Shown here: positions 44,248-55,600 of the stretch, piece by piece
Numbering within the stretch: position 1 is the first letter of the stretch
Layout of the letters: each line of letters starts with the position of its first letter
Origin: Eretmocerus hayati
Lineage: Eukaryota; Arthropoda; Insecta; Hymenoptera; Aphelinidae
Direction of reading: 5' to 3'
NCBI GenBank assembly: GCA_029851415.1
Contig: CM056744.1
Span: forward strand, 62,242,172 to 62,306,171
DNA: 64,000 nt
Notes under the pieces: model-generated
What the model was told of the DNA's origin: nothing
The model's database searches: none
Seen by the model: the letters and a program-made list of their open reading frames with translations, nothing else
Position numbers and translations under genes: made by a program

Positions 44248-47219
44248 CGAAGCGCGTCGAGATCCTTATGAAACTCGTAGACGTAAGCGGTTTGGATAAA
44301 GAAGAAATAGACCATGTGCGCAGGATGCTGAGCATCAATCCGTGGAGATTTGGTCTTGAAGGCGAGCCTCTTCCAGCAACGCATTTGATCGAACATGAAA
44401 TAAAATCAAAATCGGGAAAGCCGATAAAGTGTAAAAGGTATCGTTTACCTCCGGCTATGAGAACCACGATGATCGAGGGAATTGAAAAATTGCGTGACTT
44501 GGAAGTGATTGGACCATCCAGATCTCCTTGGAGATCAAATTGTTTTATGGTCCCAAAGTTGCCAGACAAAGACGGCAAGAAAAGGTGGCGGTTAGTCAAT
44601 GATTTCCGGGCACTGAACGAAGATACCGTCGGAACATGTCAGCCCTTATCGTTCACTACGGATGTATTGGAGCAGCTGGCATCTGCTCGGTACATAACGG
44701 TCATTGACCTCCTTAACGGCTACAACCAAGTAAAAATGCACCCTGATTCGAGGAAATTCATGAGTTTTTCCGCCCCTAACGGCCATTGGGAATTCCATCG
44801 AATGGCTCAAGGAATGCAGGGCGCTGGAGATACCTTCAATGAGGCTATGTTTATGGCGTTCGTTGGCCTCACACCGGACCAAATCGCGATTTATTGCGAC
44901 GATATCTATATCTGGGCGGAAAATTTGGAAGTTTACGAAGAAAAATTCAAACTATTCATGCAAAGAATCACGGAAGCCAACTTGACAATTTCTCCTAAGA
45001 AGTGTCAATTCTTACGACGCGAAGCGAAGGTCTTAGGACATATCGTTGGAAAAGAGCAAATCAAACCTGACCCCAAAGAACTTGAAGCAGTTCGCGAGTA
45101 TCCGGCTCCCAAAAACGTCCGTAAGGTGAGGAAATTCCTGGGATTAACGGGATATTATAGGCGTTTCATAAGAAATTACGCGAAAATCGCGTACCCTCTC
45201 ACAAGACTTACAAGAAAAGACGAACCTTTTAAGTGGGGTGTCGAAGAACAACGCGCTTTTGAAGAGCTACGCGACGTTTTGTGCAGTGACTCCTTTTTGG
45301 CCGCGCCAGATTTTTCAGAGAAAGCGAAGTGGATCGTGACCACTGACGCGAGTGATCATAGCGTGGGAGCTATCCTGAGTCTCGGTGAATTAAACAATGA
45401 TAGACCGGTAGCTTATGCATCGAAAACCCTTAAGGGCTCTCAGCTGAAGTGGCCCACGTTTGACAAGGAATTGTACGCAATCGTTTTTGCAAAAGAAAGC
45501 TTCCGTCCGTACTTGTATGGTCGTGAATTCACAGTAGTCACCGATCACGAACCGCTACGTCATTTTCGTAAATCGGCAAATATAGATATGAGGTTTGGAC
45601 GGTTGAAAGCACAGTTGCGTGGATATAATTTCAAGATAATTTTCCGGAGAGGTAAAGAAAACGGCGCAGCTGATGCATTATCCCGAAATCCTATCATTAG
45701 AGAAGGCGAAGTAGACCCGGAACTCCCACGCAAAGAACTCTACGCGTTAGCTGACAAGCAAGAGGCCGAAGACCCAACCTGTTACGAAGATAACCCCCCG
45801 GCACGCGTTTTCAAAATGCGAGCGACGAGAGCAGCAGGAGCCGAAAAATCAAAAGTTTCTGAACACGACGAATCTGACACAGACGATATGCCAAACAAAA
45901 AACGATCACCGGAGCAAATAATCGAACCAACATCAGATGTAGAAGCTAGTCAAAGAACGGAAAAACGGAAAAGACCTCGGAGAGTATATACAAAAACGCG
46001 AGAATCCCGGCGCATCAAGAATTTACACCCGTCGTTTAGCCTCTCAGAGACTCTGCCACAGCAGAAGCCGCTCGTAACGCTTCAAACGGCTCAGCCAGAC
46101 ACCGATCTGATGAGCGTACACACAGACAGCGATATAGCCGATTATGGCACGCGAGAAATACCGCAGGCTGAGCACGACCATCAAAGTTCAGATCACGAAA
46201 GAACCTATCGCGTCGCGGAAATCTTGCCGGATCCCCCATTAGAGACGATAGGAATTCCAATTGTCAAATCAGCGTCAGTATATGTGAATCAAAATTCGGA
46301 AATGCAAAATCAAAAAATTACAGGACACTCTCATACTCTAAGCGAAGTTCCCGAACCCATGAAAGCGATACCAAAAATCACGAATATTGAAGTGATAAAG
46401 AGTCCAAAAATCAAGTTTCAAAAACCAGAAATTACAGTAGTTAGTGAAAAATCAAAATTTACTGGGGATCCCGTAGAAAATCCGCGCGTGAAGAATCAAG
46501 GCTATTGGCTTAATTTTTCGATGATCAATAGTGACGGCAATGGTGTGTCCGGTAGCGGCGGACCTATCAAACTTTCGTATGATGTACCAAATATACAGCG
46601 CGAAAATGAGCAGAAGATCCAGCGTCAAGATGATGATATCGAACCACGGATCAAATTGCGTAGCGATAAGTCGACCATCAGCGTGCGAGACAATGACACT
46701 ATTCGAGGCGAACCGACGATCGTGCATCAGATACCGGAGTGTGCGCAAGGAGCGAGCGATTATGATGAAAGAATAAATGAAAGCTTGAGCGTAAATAATG
46801 AGAATATGCATGTAGATCAATCTTCATGTCCACAGGCAAACGTATATGAATTGGATGAAAAATTCAAACGATTCAAATACCTCACTCGGTGTGTAGAAAA
46901 CCATGTCAGTCTTCTCAGATTCATTGGAATTCCAAATTTACCAAAAGGTAATTGTTTATTTTGGTCCCTGATAAAATGTTGTGATTTAACTTTGACAGCC
47001 CGCGAATTACGCACAGATTTGTTGGAAAATGATGATATAAATTCATGCATAGAGCCAGGAGAAGCTCGTAAAATTCTCTTGTCTGATGAAGAATATGGGA
47101 ATGATGACTGCATATTCCTCTTTTCACGCTTATATAAAAGGAATGTCTGCATCCACTCGATTGATGAGAAAAATGTAATACAGTACTACCACATTGCTTT
47201 CGATGAAAACGAGCATTAA
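44076..47219 (+). CDS. pol: reverse transcriptase, RNase H, charged linker, OTU-like domain; no integrase
   Basis: The frame opens at 44076; numbering below is from the Met at 44268 (983 residues, no stop). RT: WRLVNDFRALN, motif A VIDLLNGY (D147), YCDD at 209-212, and RKFLGLTGYYRRFIRNY. RNase H: VTTDASDHSVGAIL (D360), FDKELYAIV (E401), VVTDHEPLRH (D426) and GAADALSRN (D469), all present. Residues about 480-860 are hydrophilic and low in structure, with a basic cluster (RTEKRKRPRRVY). Residues 879-983 read LPKGNCLFWSLIKC (Cys896), EYGNDDCIFLFSRLYKRNVC and end at FDENEH (His983), as in OTU cysteine proteases, which remove ubiquitin. No HHCC finger or DDE integrase motif is found. Confidence 0.8.
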   Translation, partial: ESCTRSNDEQNRVDEDDTVCNIRRLFENKAETAESPSEKPSDTNESKQSERERRKAIAKRVEILMKLVDVSGLDKEEIDHVRRMLSINPWRFGLEGEPLPATHLIEHEIKSKSGKPIKCKRYRLPPAMRTTMIEGIEKLRDLEVIGPSRSPWRSNCFMVPKLPDKDGKKRWRLVNDFRALNEDTVGTCQPLSFTTDVLEQLASARYITVIDLLNGYNQVKMHPDSRKFMSFSAPNGHWEFHRMAQGMQGAGDTFNEAMFMAFVGLTPDQIAIYCDDIYIWAENLEVYEEKFKLFMQRITEANLTISPKKCQFLRREAKVLGHIVGKEQIKPDPKELEAVREYPAPKNVRKVRKFLGLTGYYRRFIRNYAKIAYPLTRLTRKDEPFKWGVEEQRAFEELRDVLCSDSFLAAPDFSEKAKWIVTTDASDHSVGAILSLGELNNDRPVAYASKTLKGSQLKWPTFDKELYAIVFAKESFRPYLYGREFTVVTDHEPLRHFRKSANIDMRFGRLKAQLRGYNFKIIFRRGKENGAADALSRNPIIREGEVDPELPRKELYALADKQEAEDPTCYEDNPPARVFKMRATRAAGAEKSKVSEHDESDTDDMPNKKRSPEQIIEPTSDVEASQRTEKRKRPRRVYTKTRESRRIKNLHPSFSLSETLPQQKPLVTLQTAQPDTDLMSVHTDSDIADYGTREIPQAEHDHQSSDHERTYRVAEILPDPPLETIGIPIVKSASVYVNQNSEMQNQKITGHSHTLSEVPEPMKAIPKITNIEVIKSPKIKFQKPEITVVSEKSKFTGDPVENPRVKNQGYWLNFSMINSDGNGVSGSGGPIKLSYDVPNIQRENEQKIQRQDDDIEPRIKLRSDKSTISVRDNDTIRGEPTIVHQIPECAQGASDYDERINESLSVNNENMHVDQSSCPQANVYELDEKFKRFKYLTRCVENHVSLLRFIGIPNLPKGNCLFWSLIKCCDLTLTARELRTDLLENDDINSCIEPGEARKILLSDEEYGNDDCIFLFSRLYKRNVCIHSIDEKNVIQYYHIAFDENEH

Positions 47220-47305
47220 ATCCATTTATATTTTGAAATGGCAGCAAGACATTATACTCCTCTGCTGCCGACTCAAGCCACGCCATGCGAAAAATCACAC
47301 GACTT

Positions 47306-47638
47306 ACAAGGGGAGGACCAGACCTTTGGATCATCAATCTTGTCCAAAATTTTTTTACAGTTTTGTATTACCTAGAATATGAAGAATCCAGAGTAACTCC
47401 GTCAAATGGGCCTCCTGTTCAAAGTTACAGCCCATGACATTAACATTGCCCATATAGGCCCATGTTAAAAAGTGATATATATAGATATACTAGCAACGCT
47501 AACATTCTTGCTTGTAGCTCTGGACAGAAGGCCCATTTGACGGAGTTACTCTGGATTCTTCATATTCTAAGTGACACAAGACTGTAGAAAAATTTTGGAA
47601 AGGATTGGTGATCCAAAGGTCAGGTCCCCCCGTCGTTG
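47306..47638. mobile_element. Fold-back MITE (family A), between pol and env
   Basis: The left arm begins ACAAGGGGAGGACCAGACC and the right arm ends GGTCAGGTCCCCCC. Both arms share AGAATATGAAGAATCCAGAG and CAAATGGGCC blocks in inverted form. The loop (CATATAGGCCCATGTTAAAA, then TATATATAGATATACTAGC) is the reverse complement of the loop in the 24.0-kb copy. The left flank is TTA. Confidence 0.82.
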
Positions 47639-47733
47639 GACGAGAAAGACTGCACACGTGACGAAAACGGACCCACTGAAGACCAAGATAAAAACATTCC
47701 GAGGGCGAAAAATGCACGAGGGCGAGCAATGAC

Positions 47734-49509
47734 ATGCTGACTGGTGGTAAAACAAAATGCGAAAAAAGATCGTGGATGCCTTCTATGGGCGCAGGAATGA
47801 AAACGATATTTGGGACATTAGATGAAGAAACCGAGAAGGAGATTCAAAATATCATAGAAATTAGAGCTAACGATACAAAAAATGTCGCTCAATTGTTAGC
47901 CAATCAGACAGAATTGATTGAAGCTGAACTGGGGAAAAGCTCGCGGGAAATTTCCCAGTTGCAATCTGAGATCATAAAGTTAGAAAGAAACGCTAATGCT
48001 CTCGATTAGAAATTCATGTGTGATGTTGGGATTAATTTACTCCAAGACAGTGTTAATCAATTCAGAGCAGACACACAAACATTCACAGAGGCTGTAACCC
48101 TTGGTTGGCAAGGGATGATCCATGGTAAATCGATGCCACCAGAAATGATCAGAAATTCCGAAAACCTAATAAGAAATGCATTGCCAGAGACAAAATTTCC
48201 ACGCACTCATAACGACGAGTCTTTGTTGGAAATCACAAAAATTTCTGAAATTTCAGTTTTCATGGTGAACAATACATTAATATATTCAATCGCCATTCCA
48301 TTGTTAGATATAGCAAATTATACATTCTTTCAGGCATCACCATTACCAATTTTGCAGAATATCAGTAGTTCGAGTAAAACATTTGCTTATATGTGGCCAA
48401 AGCGTAAATTCTTCGCCATTGACTTCCAGGCGAATACATACATGCCAATGCACCATAGTAATATCGACGACTGTTGCAGGCTCCGTGACAGGATGGTTTG
48501 TAGAAACCCAGCACCTGTCAGGGAGCTAACACCAGTAGCGTCGTGCGAAATTGAAATCGCAATGAACGTAAATATCAAATCTTTAACAAAATGTAATTTG
48601 CGCGTCGCGCATATGAAAGAAACGTACTGGATGCGCCTATACGAGACCAATGCGTGGGTTTTCTCAACTATCAGCGAAGAGCGAATATATATACAATGCC
48701 GTGGCAGCGAGCATATTTCAACACCGATTTAAGGTGCCGGGATCCTTCGGTTACTACCGGGATGTATGGCTATTACAGCAAACACGCTTTTAGTCGCATT
48801 TAAAGAAATTGAAATCGCTCTTACTTCTCCAATATTCCAGAGTAATAAACTGGACATTGCAAACATCTTCAATACCACAGCAGGTGTAATGGAATCCGCC
48901 CACTTACAAGAGGTAATGGAAAATGAAATTTTGGAAGACCACGCCACGCTGAGACCATCTCATCTGGATTCGCTAGAGTCCGGACCGAGCCTACACGAGA
49001 TCATCCGAAAGGCCCGTGGCATTGGAAAATACTCAACCGTGAGAATAGAACTGGAAAACCTAAAGAGTAACATACCGACCTTGCTTACGATTGGATCAGG
49101 AACAACAATCATATTAGTTTTCATAATGAAGTACATCGGAAAATTTATTAATCCAATTAACATTGGGCTGAATTTGATACGCAAAATTGTTAACCCAGGA
49201 CGCAATCGCAATACCGACAACGAGGGAGATGACGGGCAAAACATCCCCATGCAAGTCGTGCGCACAATGGGTGCCATGGTTGGCCAAACGCACGAGCAAG
49301 GATACGTCCGTCGCCCGCCACCATCAGAGCAAATGGAAAACGCGCACATCCGTCGCTCGGCATCAATGGATCGAGACACCACCAGATCTATCACCATATA
49401 TCGCTCACCGTCGGCTGAGCGAGGGTCGTCTAACACCGAATGGGGTACGCAATATTTGCCGTCGGACCGAGAAGCACGATGGTCGAGTACACGCACACTT
49501 AGAGGATAA
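47734..49509 (+). pseudogene. Envelope fusion-subunit region, broken by two in-frame stops
   Basis: A single frame of 592 codons with a TAG at 48007 and a TAA at 48730. Near the start, CEKRSW is a possible furin-type cleavage site, followed by a glycine-containing stretch and FGTLDEE, the pattern after the fusion peptide of insect errantivirus/baculovirus F-type envelope proteins. A Cys-rich ectodomain follows in the middle part. A membrane segment (LLTIGSGTTIILVFIMKYIG) is near residue 455, and an unusually long charged tail follows. The N-terminal receptor-side subunit is not recognised upstream, where the MITE sits. The gene is not functional as it stands. Confidence 0.7.
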
Positions 49510-52500
49510 ACAAGCAACTTCACCTACTAGACTGCCGGTCTACAATCTCTACAGCATCACCGAAGATCCTCAATGAATAACCACGGCAACATCGTCGAAA
49601 TCGGCAGCAAATTTAGATGAGTCAATGATGAATAGATTTTTTTTCTCTTTTCCATCTACAATTTCATTCACGAAAATAGGTCAAAGTTTTTGTTTTTAGA
49701 GAGTCAAGGTAGTTGCCAAGCTAACTTTTTGAGTTGAGCTGACGAATTGAGAATGCTTAACCTCATTGAGATTAAAATCACTGACCTACCATAAGAGAAT
49801 ATAATGAATTGTCAGATTACTTCAAATCACTTTGTGCACAAGGCAGATAAGTTCACGAAAGAAGTACAAATACTGATCGCCAAAATATCCGCAACTTTCG
49901 TTTCAGGTCTAAAGTCAAATCACTTACATAGTTCATCGAGATGGCCCCAACACTATCACAGTTACTACACAAAATACTCCAGACACAACCTAGTCCGACA
50001 CTAAAAACGCAACACAGGACGAATATGCAACTCACCATACAGCAAGCACCTCACAAAAGTGAACTGCAAACATCAGGAACCACCTTCACCCCGACGCCAG
50101 TGCTATCCAGGCCCAGTCACCTGGGTACGGCGCAGTTAGCGCCGAATTCACAACATACCACTATCATCCCACAGTCAAAAGTGAGAGGCAAACTATTGAA
50201 AAAGTGCCCTTTGTCAACACAAACAACACTGCACACCACACTTATTTCATGTACGTAGATACACTGAAAGGGCGAGGTTGCGTTTCACTACCACGACCCA
50301 GCCGCAGTTATATACACACGGCATGGGACGCAGGCCTAAATCGCACAGCCAAGCTCCACTGAAGCCCAGCAACACAAAGCCTGCAGTAACTTTCCAACGA
50401 CATGCACAAAAAAAAAATTCGGAGCAAACGTCCCGAACGACCGACATAGTTCTTGCCTATTGAACTACCCCGCGGGTACTGGTGAAGACAGAATTCAACA
50501 TCGAGAGCAGAGCCTCGACTTGAGGATCTTGCCCCACACACATCATCCGAATCCCAATATAACAATGGTTACTTATCGAAAATAGGCAGGATGCAGAGCT
50601 GCTATCATCAGCAATAAGCCATACTGCAAAGAATAAGAGTTGGTGATTAGCCTCCGCAACGGAAGCACTGGTTACGTCAGGTCATTCGAAGGGATCATCT
50701 TACAACTTGCACGATTGGCCGACTGGAAAATTTTCTGAATTTCCAAAATTTCCCGGAAGTTTCAATTGCGCCAGCTTCGGCATCTGCAGAAAAACATTCC
50801 CACCGAATTTGAGCTCAATCGGACTTTTTGATCCGGAGCTGTAACTTGCACCGCAAGGCAGTCAAATCACACGCACCGAGACCATTTTTCACCGCCCAAC
50901 ACCTCACCCGCGCCAGAGATTGCCGAAACACAGCACAAGACACGTTACACCACTTTCACTACACACACAAGTACCCATCAAGATCCATACAAAGTCACAG
51001 TTAGGCCTGCACTTAACCCGAGGTCGAGGAAACGACCGAAATTCCAATAAAATCATTCGAAAAAGTCCATTTCAAAATCTCGAAAAATAGAGTCAAAAAA
51101 CGCATAAATTGATGCGTATTACGATTAGATACAATAGATAACATCTAAAACTAAGTGTTTTGATTGTTTGCATAGCCAAAAGGGACGCAGAGATGCTAGA
51201 ATTTGAATTTGAGACGTTATGAGTTATCATCGAAAATGAACCGAAAAATGCGTATTTTGGCTGAGAAGTTCGATACCACGACATGAATTTTGCTCAAATC
51301 ACGGTTGTGAACATTTATTCCGGTGACAAATCTATATGACTAAGTATACTAATAGCTATGAACACCATAAGAAGCTTCAAAAACGAGACCACAGGATTTT
51401 AAGGGGGAAAATGTAGGATTTCGATGCGAAATTTATCGATATGCGGAAACTCGAATTTCTCACATTAGAATCCAAATTTGGGGGTGTGATTGTGAAAGAT
51501 ATATTGATTGGCATAATACTTGGAAGTGATACCAACGACAGAAACCCATGAGTGAAGAAAAAAATTTTGAGACCGCGCCCTTATATAGTCCAAATGACAT
51601 TCGAAAATTTAGCATCGGCACTAAAAATGAGTGCGTATTTTGTTATAGATCGAGAAGTTATTATGATATCAACTTGAAAATTGGTAGGAATATTCCTTAT
51701 ATTGTATACAAGTAGAATCGAAATCGACCGATTACCCAAAAATTTTCAAATCACCACAGTAGAGTGAAAACCCAGATAAATTGAAGCTTCTCGTGCGTAA
51801 ATGAGAGTACACAAAAAACCGTCACAACTCGGTCAATTTTGACCCGATTTTAACGTTCAAAGGCTAAAATTGAAGGTCTTTTTAAGGACTATTTGACTAA
51901 TTTATCGAAAGTTCCCAGAAAAAGCAAATTTTGAAAATTGTCACAGTGCGAAATTCGCAATTTCGTGTTTCGAGAGAACCATTTGCCATGCCTTTTGGAC
52001 CAAAACTCCATATATTAATCGGCCCGAAAATATTACATTATTAGAATCGAAATGAGACTTAAAATCATCTCAAGAAAGAAAAAGTATTTCTTGCGGCTGA
52101 TGGAAAATGATCCCACAGCTGCAAGCGATAAAAATTTCTCAATGCTATACCCAACTATGGCAGTATATAGATATATATGGTATACCTATTGTATACCAGA
52201 GAACGAAAGAGAAGCAGTGAGAGACCGATAGAAATAGTCGAGCTCTTTTCTCAAGTCATTGAGCCAAATTTCGAATTTGACAAATCTCACTTTTGAAAAA
52301 CCCGACTATGGACAATATTATTCATCTTATCAGTTTATTGCATAAATTGTAATCAACATTCAGGGAAACTGTTCATGCAAAAAAAATGGACCTTGTTGGG
52401 GAATGTTTTTTTTTCTCTCTATCGATTTGGGATATAAAATGTCATATGCAAATAATTACAGACCTAAAGAACATAGTTATAAACAATTTATTGTTGATAA

Positions 52501-52869
52501 TTTTCGAAAGTTCTTCCGAACAATTTTCGATAGATTTGGAAGTTTTTTTTTAGAACATTTTTATACTTATGACTATAATATGGTGAAAAATTACATTTTG
52601 TAAAATTAGAAATTAAGGGAATGGAATTATTTAAGTTTAAACGATTATAACGAGAGAGGGTTCGCGGTAAGAAATTGTATGCGCGACACACACAAACATT
52701 GACACGCTCGCTCTCACAAGATTTCACACATTCAGTCATACGCAAGTACCATAGTATAACATATGATCTCAACCATATGATTTAAAGGCCATTCGAGAGG
52801 CCACAGCTGTTATATGCATTATAATATACCGCATCAGGAGATGCGGATGACCCAGCTACGGACGATTCG
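49510..52869. other. Long non-coding interval inside the LTR element
   Basis: About 3.3 kb between env and the 3' LTR. A Pro/Thr/Gln-rich open frame lies at about 49941-50258, and a further one at 50278-50463; neither has a recognised domain. Several AT-rich sections around 51.1-51.7 kb repeat TGCGTATT and GAAGTT motifs. No integrase motif was found in either strand by eye. Confidence 0.55.
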
Positions 52870-53221
52870 TGTCACGTGGGTAGAGGTGAAGATCAGTGCC
52901 TGATCTCACCTCTCCCCTTCGTGCCACGATGACGTTGCACCCGCGATGGCTACGCGGCCGCGCAACGTACGTTCGCGGTTCGCCGACCACCGCGGATGCA
53001 CCGTCAGCACGTCGACGGAGCGGGGCCTATCCCTACCTGCAAGGTCTCTGCTGCAACGCGGACCGTCGTCGTCGACGACGAGCCACGCGGCAGCCAGACC
53101 GATCAGACTAACCATTAGATTCACATCAACCTCTCTCTCTCTCTCTAGTATATCTGCTCTATTAAACTCGTATCCATATACACGGTTGATTCATTAGAGT
53201 CACCCCCCTTCCCACGTAACA
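52870..53221 (+). repeat. 3' LTR of the 13.3-kb element
   Basis: 352 bp, differing from the 5' LTR at about ten positions plus one C insertion in the CACCCCC run. The sequence just before it (CAGCTACGGACGATTCG) is not a polypurine tract. Confidence 0.85.
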
Positions 53222-53990
53222 CGCTTCATGCTTGACTAAAATCGATATTGGTGGACAATGAGATCTCAGAGGATTTTGACTTTTGTTGTGACGCCTAAGT
53301 GAGTCGATGCTCAACTCAATGAATTACAGCATTGTATGCCCTTCCTTGTCAAATCATGTTTCAGAATTTAGATGGTGATTTGAACATGTTCAAATGTGGA
53401 ACAGTGGCACGTATAAAGTGTAAATGGTGGCACACGAATAACCACATCTTTGATCAAGACCCCATATTCAACTGCAACAGTAATGTTTTGGTTGCTTCAA
53501 GGAATTACTTCCCAAATGAGGGTTCATAACAGATAGAAATGAGCTTGCTGAATACTTTAAATCGAAATGAAGCAGGACAAAATAGAGAGTTCAGAAAACT
53601 CTCGTTCCGGAGTACGGGTTGTGTTTGTATAGCGTTTATTCAGATTCAAAAAACACTCATCACCCACGCAATGAGGGCATAACGAGGACCCACCACACAC
53701 AACACTGCACACTTTTCATCACCACCGAACACTCACGATCTGAATTTCCGTACCGTATATCAATCGAAAATCAGCGATGGAAGCATAACTTGTTCCAGCA
53801 TATATGCAGCAAATGCTAAATAACAATAAGAATCATATGTTGTTGTCAGTCAAGCTGTATGCATGGAGAGCAGAGCAGACAGCAGATGGATCTTGGCATT
53901 GGCATCTGTGATATGCTGAGAACACACGCGGTCCCTCAGCCCATGCAGTATACCTATATCGTATGTCAGTTTTTCGTTGCATCTGTATAG
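53222..53990. other. Stretch with no recognised gene
   Basis: A small open frame (53332-53529) without a known domain. No terminal repeats were identified. Confidence 0.5.
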
Positions 53991-54519
53991 CGGGTTCACG
54001 GTCTTATACACAGGTCCTACAACTCCCATGGTGGGGGAAGGTCCACTATTGAGGCGGCGTAAGCTTCTTCTTTTGACCACCACGCGTCTCTACTTATCCT
54101 TCGAGAGGCAGCCGAGCGCGTGCGCGCAGGAGAGGAGAAGAGGAGATCGTCTGCTGCTCTCGGTCCGCTGCTCGGCAGCTCGCGCACGCTTGCATGCGCT
54201 TGCACGAGTTTCATGAAACCGTGCTTTTGTCGAATTCCATGACGACCCCCGATTCCATTGATAGCAATATTATCTGCTTATCAATGCAGGGTTTCATTCG
54301 TCAATCTTTGAATACCTATACCTAAACTCAAGCTTATCAAAAGCCCCAACTGGGGCCAACAAGCTGAGAGGTAGGTTTTTGATAAGTTAGGAACGACGTG
54401 TCCGCGGTCAAGCGGATAGTGTCGTTGGTCAATTTTTGCATTCGATGGTTGCAGGTTCAAATCTCGGACGGGGAAATTTTTTTTTCTCTATCCAAGACAG
54501 CTCTCACTTTTGAAGACCA
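53991..54519. repeat. SINE-like repeat with tRNA-like segment, copy 1
   Basis: About 529 bp that recurs in inverted orientation at 56115-56650. Shared blocks include CGGTCTTATACACAGG, GTGGGGGAAGGTCCACTA, ACGCGTCTCTACTTATCCTT and CCCCAACTGGGGCC (a short perfect hairpin). A tRNA-like segment lies near one end. Confidence 0.75.
54400..54472 (+). ncRNA. tRNA-like segment (SINE-type)
   Basis: About 70 nt with a 5-bp acceptor-like pairing (GTCCG / CGGAC), an A-box-like GGTCAAGCGGATA and a B-box-like GGTTCAAATC. The T-stem pairing is poor, so this is a tRNA-derived pol III promoter rather than a functional tRNA gene. Confidence 0.5.
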
Positions 54520-54914
54520 CGGGCTATTTGTACTATTTTAATATTATATTCAAATTAATTAACTTATTAATTTCACTTTCAAATCCTTTTCCATAAAATT
54601 GAATTAGATTTATTTAATTGATATCGATTTAAAAATAATGTGACTCATAATGCTTCAATTAAAACTAAATATCAACTGAAATAAATTATGACGGTTAATT
54701 ATCCCGTCTATTTATCTCGGAGAGCAGCGGCTAAGTGCGATGCCGCATACCTGCCGCATGCCGAGAAAGCGAGACTCTTGATGTATAGGTTGGTCTGCTC
54801 CAGGCTGCGTCCTCCTCGTGGCATCCGGCCTCCCGTCGGCCGGTGCTCGTCGTGGATAGCGATAGCGCATTCAATTACGTGTGGTGACGACGATACGAGG
54901 GAATAATCATTAAT
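54520..54914. other. Stretch with no recognised gene
   Basis: AT-rich at first, then GC-rich from about 54690 with overlapping open frames on both strands, which is a composition effect. Confidence 0.45.
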
Positions 54915-55535
54915 TGATAACGCGCCCAAGTAATATAACAAGGATGGATTTATTCGGACGTAAAGTTACAAGACGCATCCCGGCGTAAGCGCATCAGGTG
55001 ATGTATCCCGAGAGAGAGAGCCGCACAAATAGAGAGAGACATTTCGCCAGTACTTACAATTAGCGCTCGCTCGCTCGCTCAGCACGCCGCAACGGGATGG
55101 CTAGGAGGTCCGATCCAGGTCGGTGAAAGCGCTCCCCGGGAGCTAGGTGGGTCACGCGTGGTCGGTTTGCCCAGGGGTCACCGCTTGCTGATCAGGCAGG
55201 GTGGTCGACGGCGTCCTGGAGCACACGCGGCACGAGGGCTACATATAGCCAGAATTCGGAGCACGAGGTATCGCGTTTCACGGCCGGAAACAGTCTGCTG
55301 CTTATGCGAGTATCGCTGGCAGCCGAAGATCGGAGCTGCCTTCTGATTGGGCGGCCATCTTGTGGCGCGCGCGCATGTCTCTGTCTCTCTCTAATTTAAA
55401 TGACTTACTGTGTGCCGACTCTCTCTCCTGCTGCACGATGCGTTGCACCTGTAACAATGAGCTATGTACATGTGTAATGATATAATATATGATATTTATT
55501 GCCGAGGAGAGAGTGATGGGACTTTACCCGTCACA
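54915..55535 (-). repeat. Probable solo LTR on the minus strand
   Basis: Read on the minus strand it begins TGTGACGGGTAAAGTCCC, a start typical of gypsy LTRs, and ends GGGCGCGTTATCA, with AATAAATCC about 30 bp before the end. A GC-rich core with CGCT repeats lies between. No internal retroelement genes adjoin it and no target duplication was found. Confidence 0.45.
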
Positions 55536-55600
55536 AAATTTTTAAACTGTAAATTGTTGAGAAATTTACTTCTTGAAGAATCACGTTATAGCGAACACAC

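Larger units (their letters stand above)
39921..53221 (+). mobile_element. 13.3-kb Ty3/gypsy-type element with envelope remnant and OTU-like pol extension
   Basis: Direct LTRs of about 350 bp bound gag, two zinc knuckles, protease, RT, RNase H, an OTU-like domain and an envelope fusion-subunit region, all on the plus strand. LTR identity is about 97% by eye. The ends TGTCACGTGGG and CCCACGTAACA form a short inverted repeat. No clear target duplication or polypurine tract was found, and no integrase. A family A MITE is inserted between pol and env. About 3.3 kb of non-coding sequence separates env from the 3' LTR. The layout resembles insect errantiviruses, but the pol composition is unlike them. 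Confidence 0.8.

Noticed and set aside
48016..48732. Separate genes at 47734, 48016 and 48766
   Set aside because: The three frames are in the same register, separated only by single stop codons, so they are one broken envelope region.
49941..50463. Pro/Thr/Gln-rich frames as an extra gene or integrase of the LTR element
   Set aside because: No zinc finger, DDE residues or other motif; amino acid bias follows base composition.
54400..54472. Functional tRNA gene
   Set aside because: A- and B-box-like motifs and acceptor pairing exist, but the T-stem pairs poorly and the segment is part of a repeat, so a SINE-like origin fits better.
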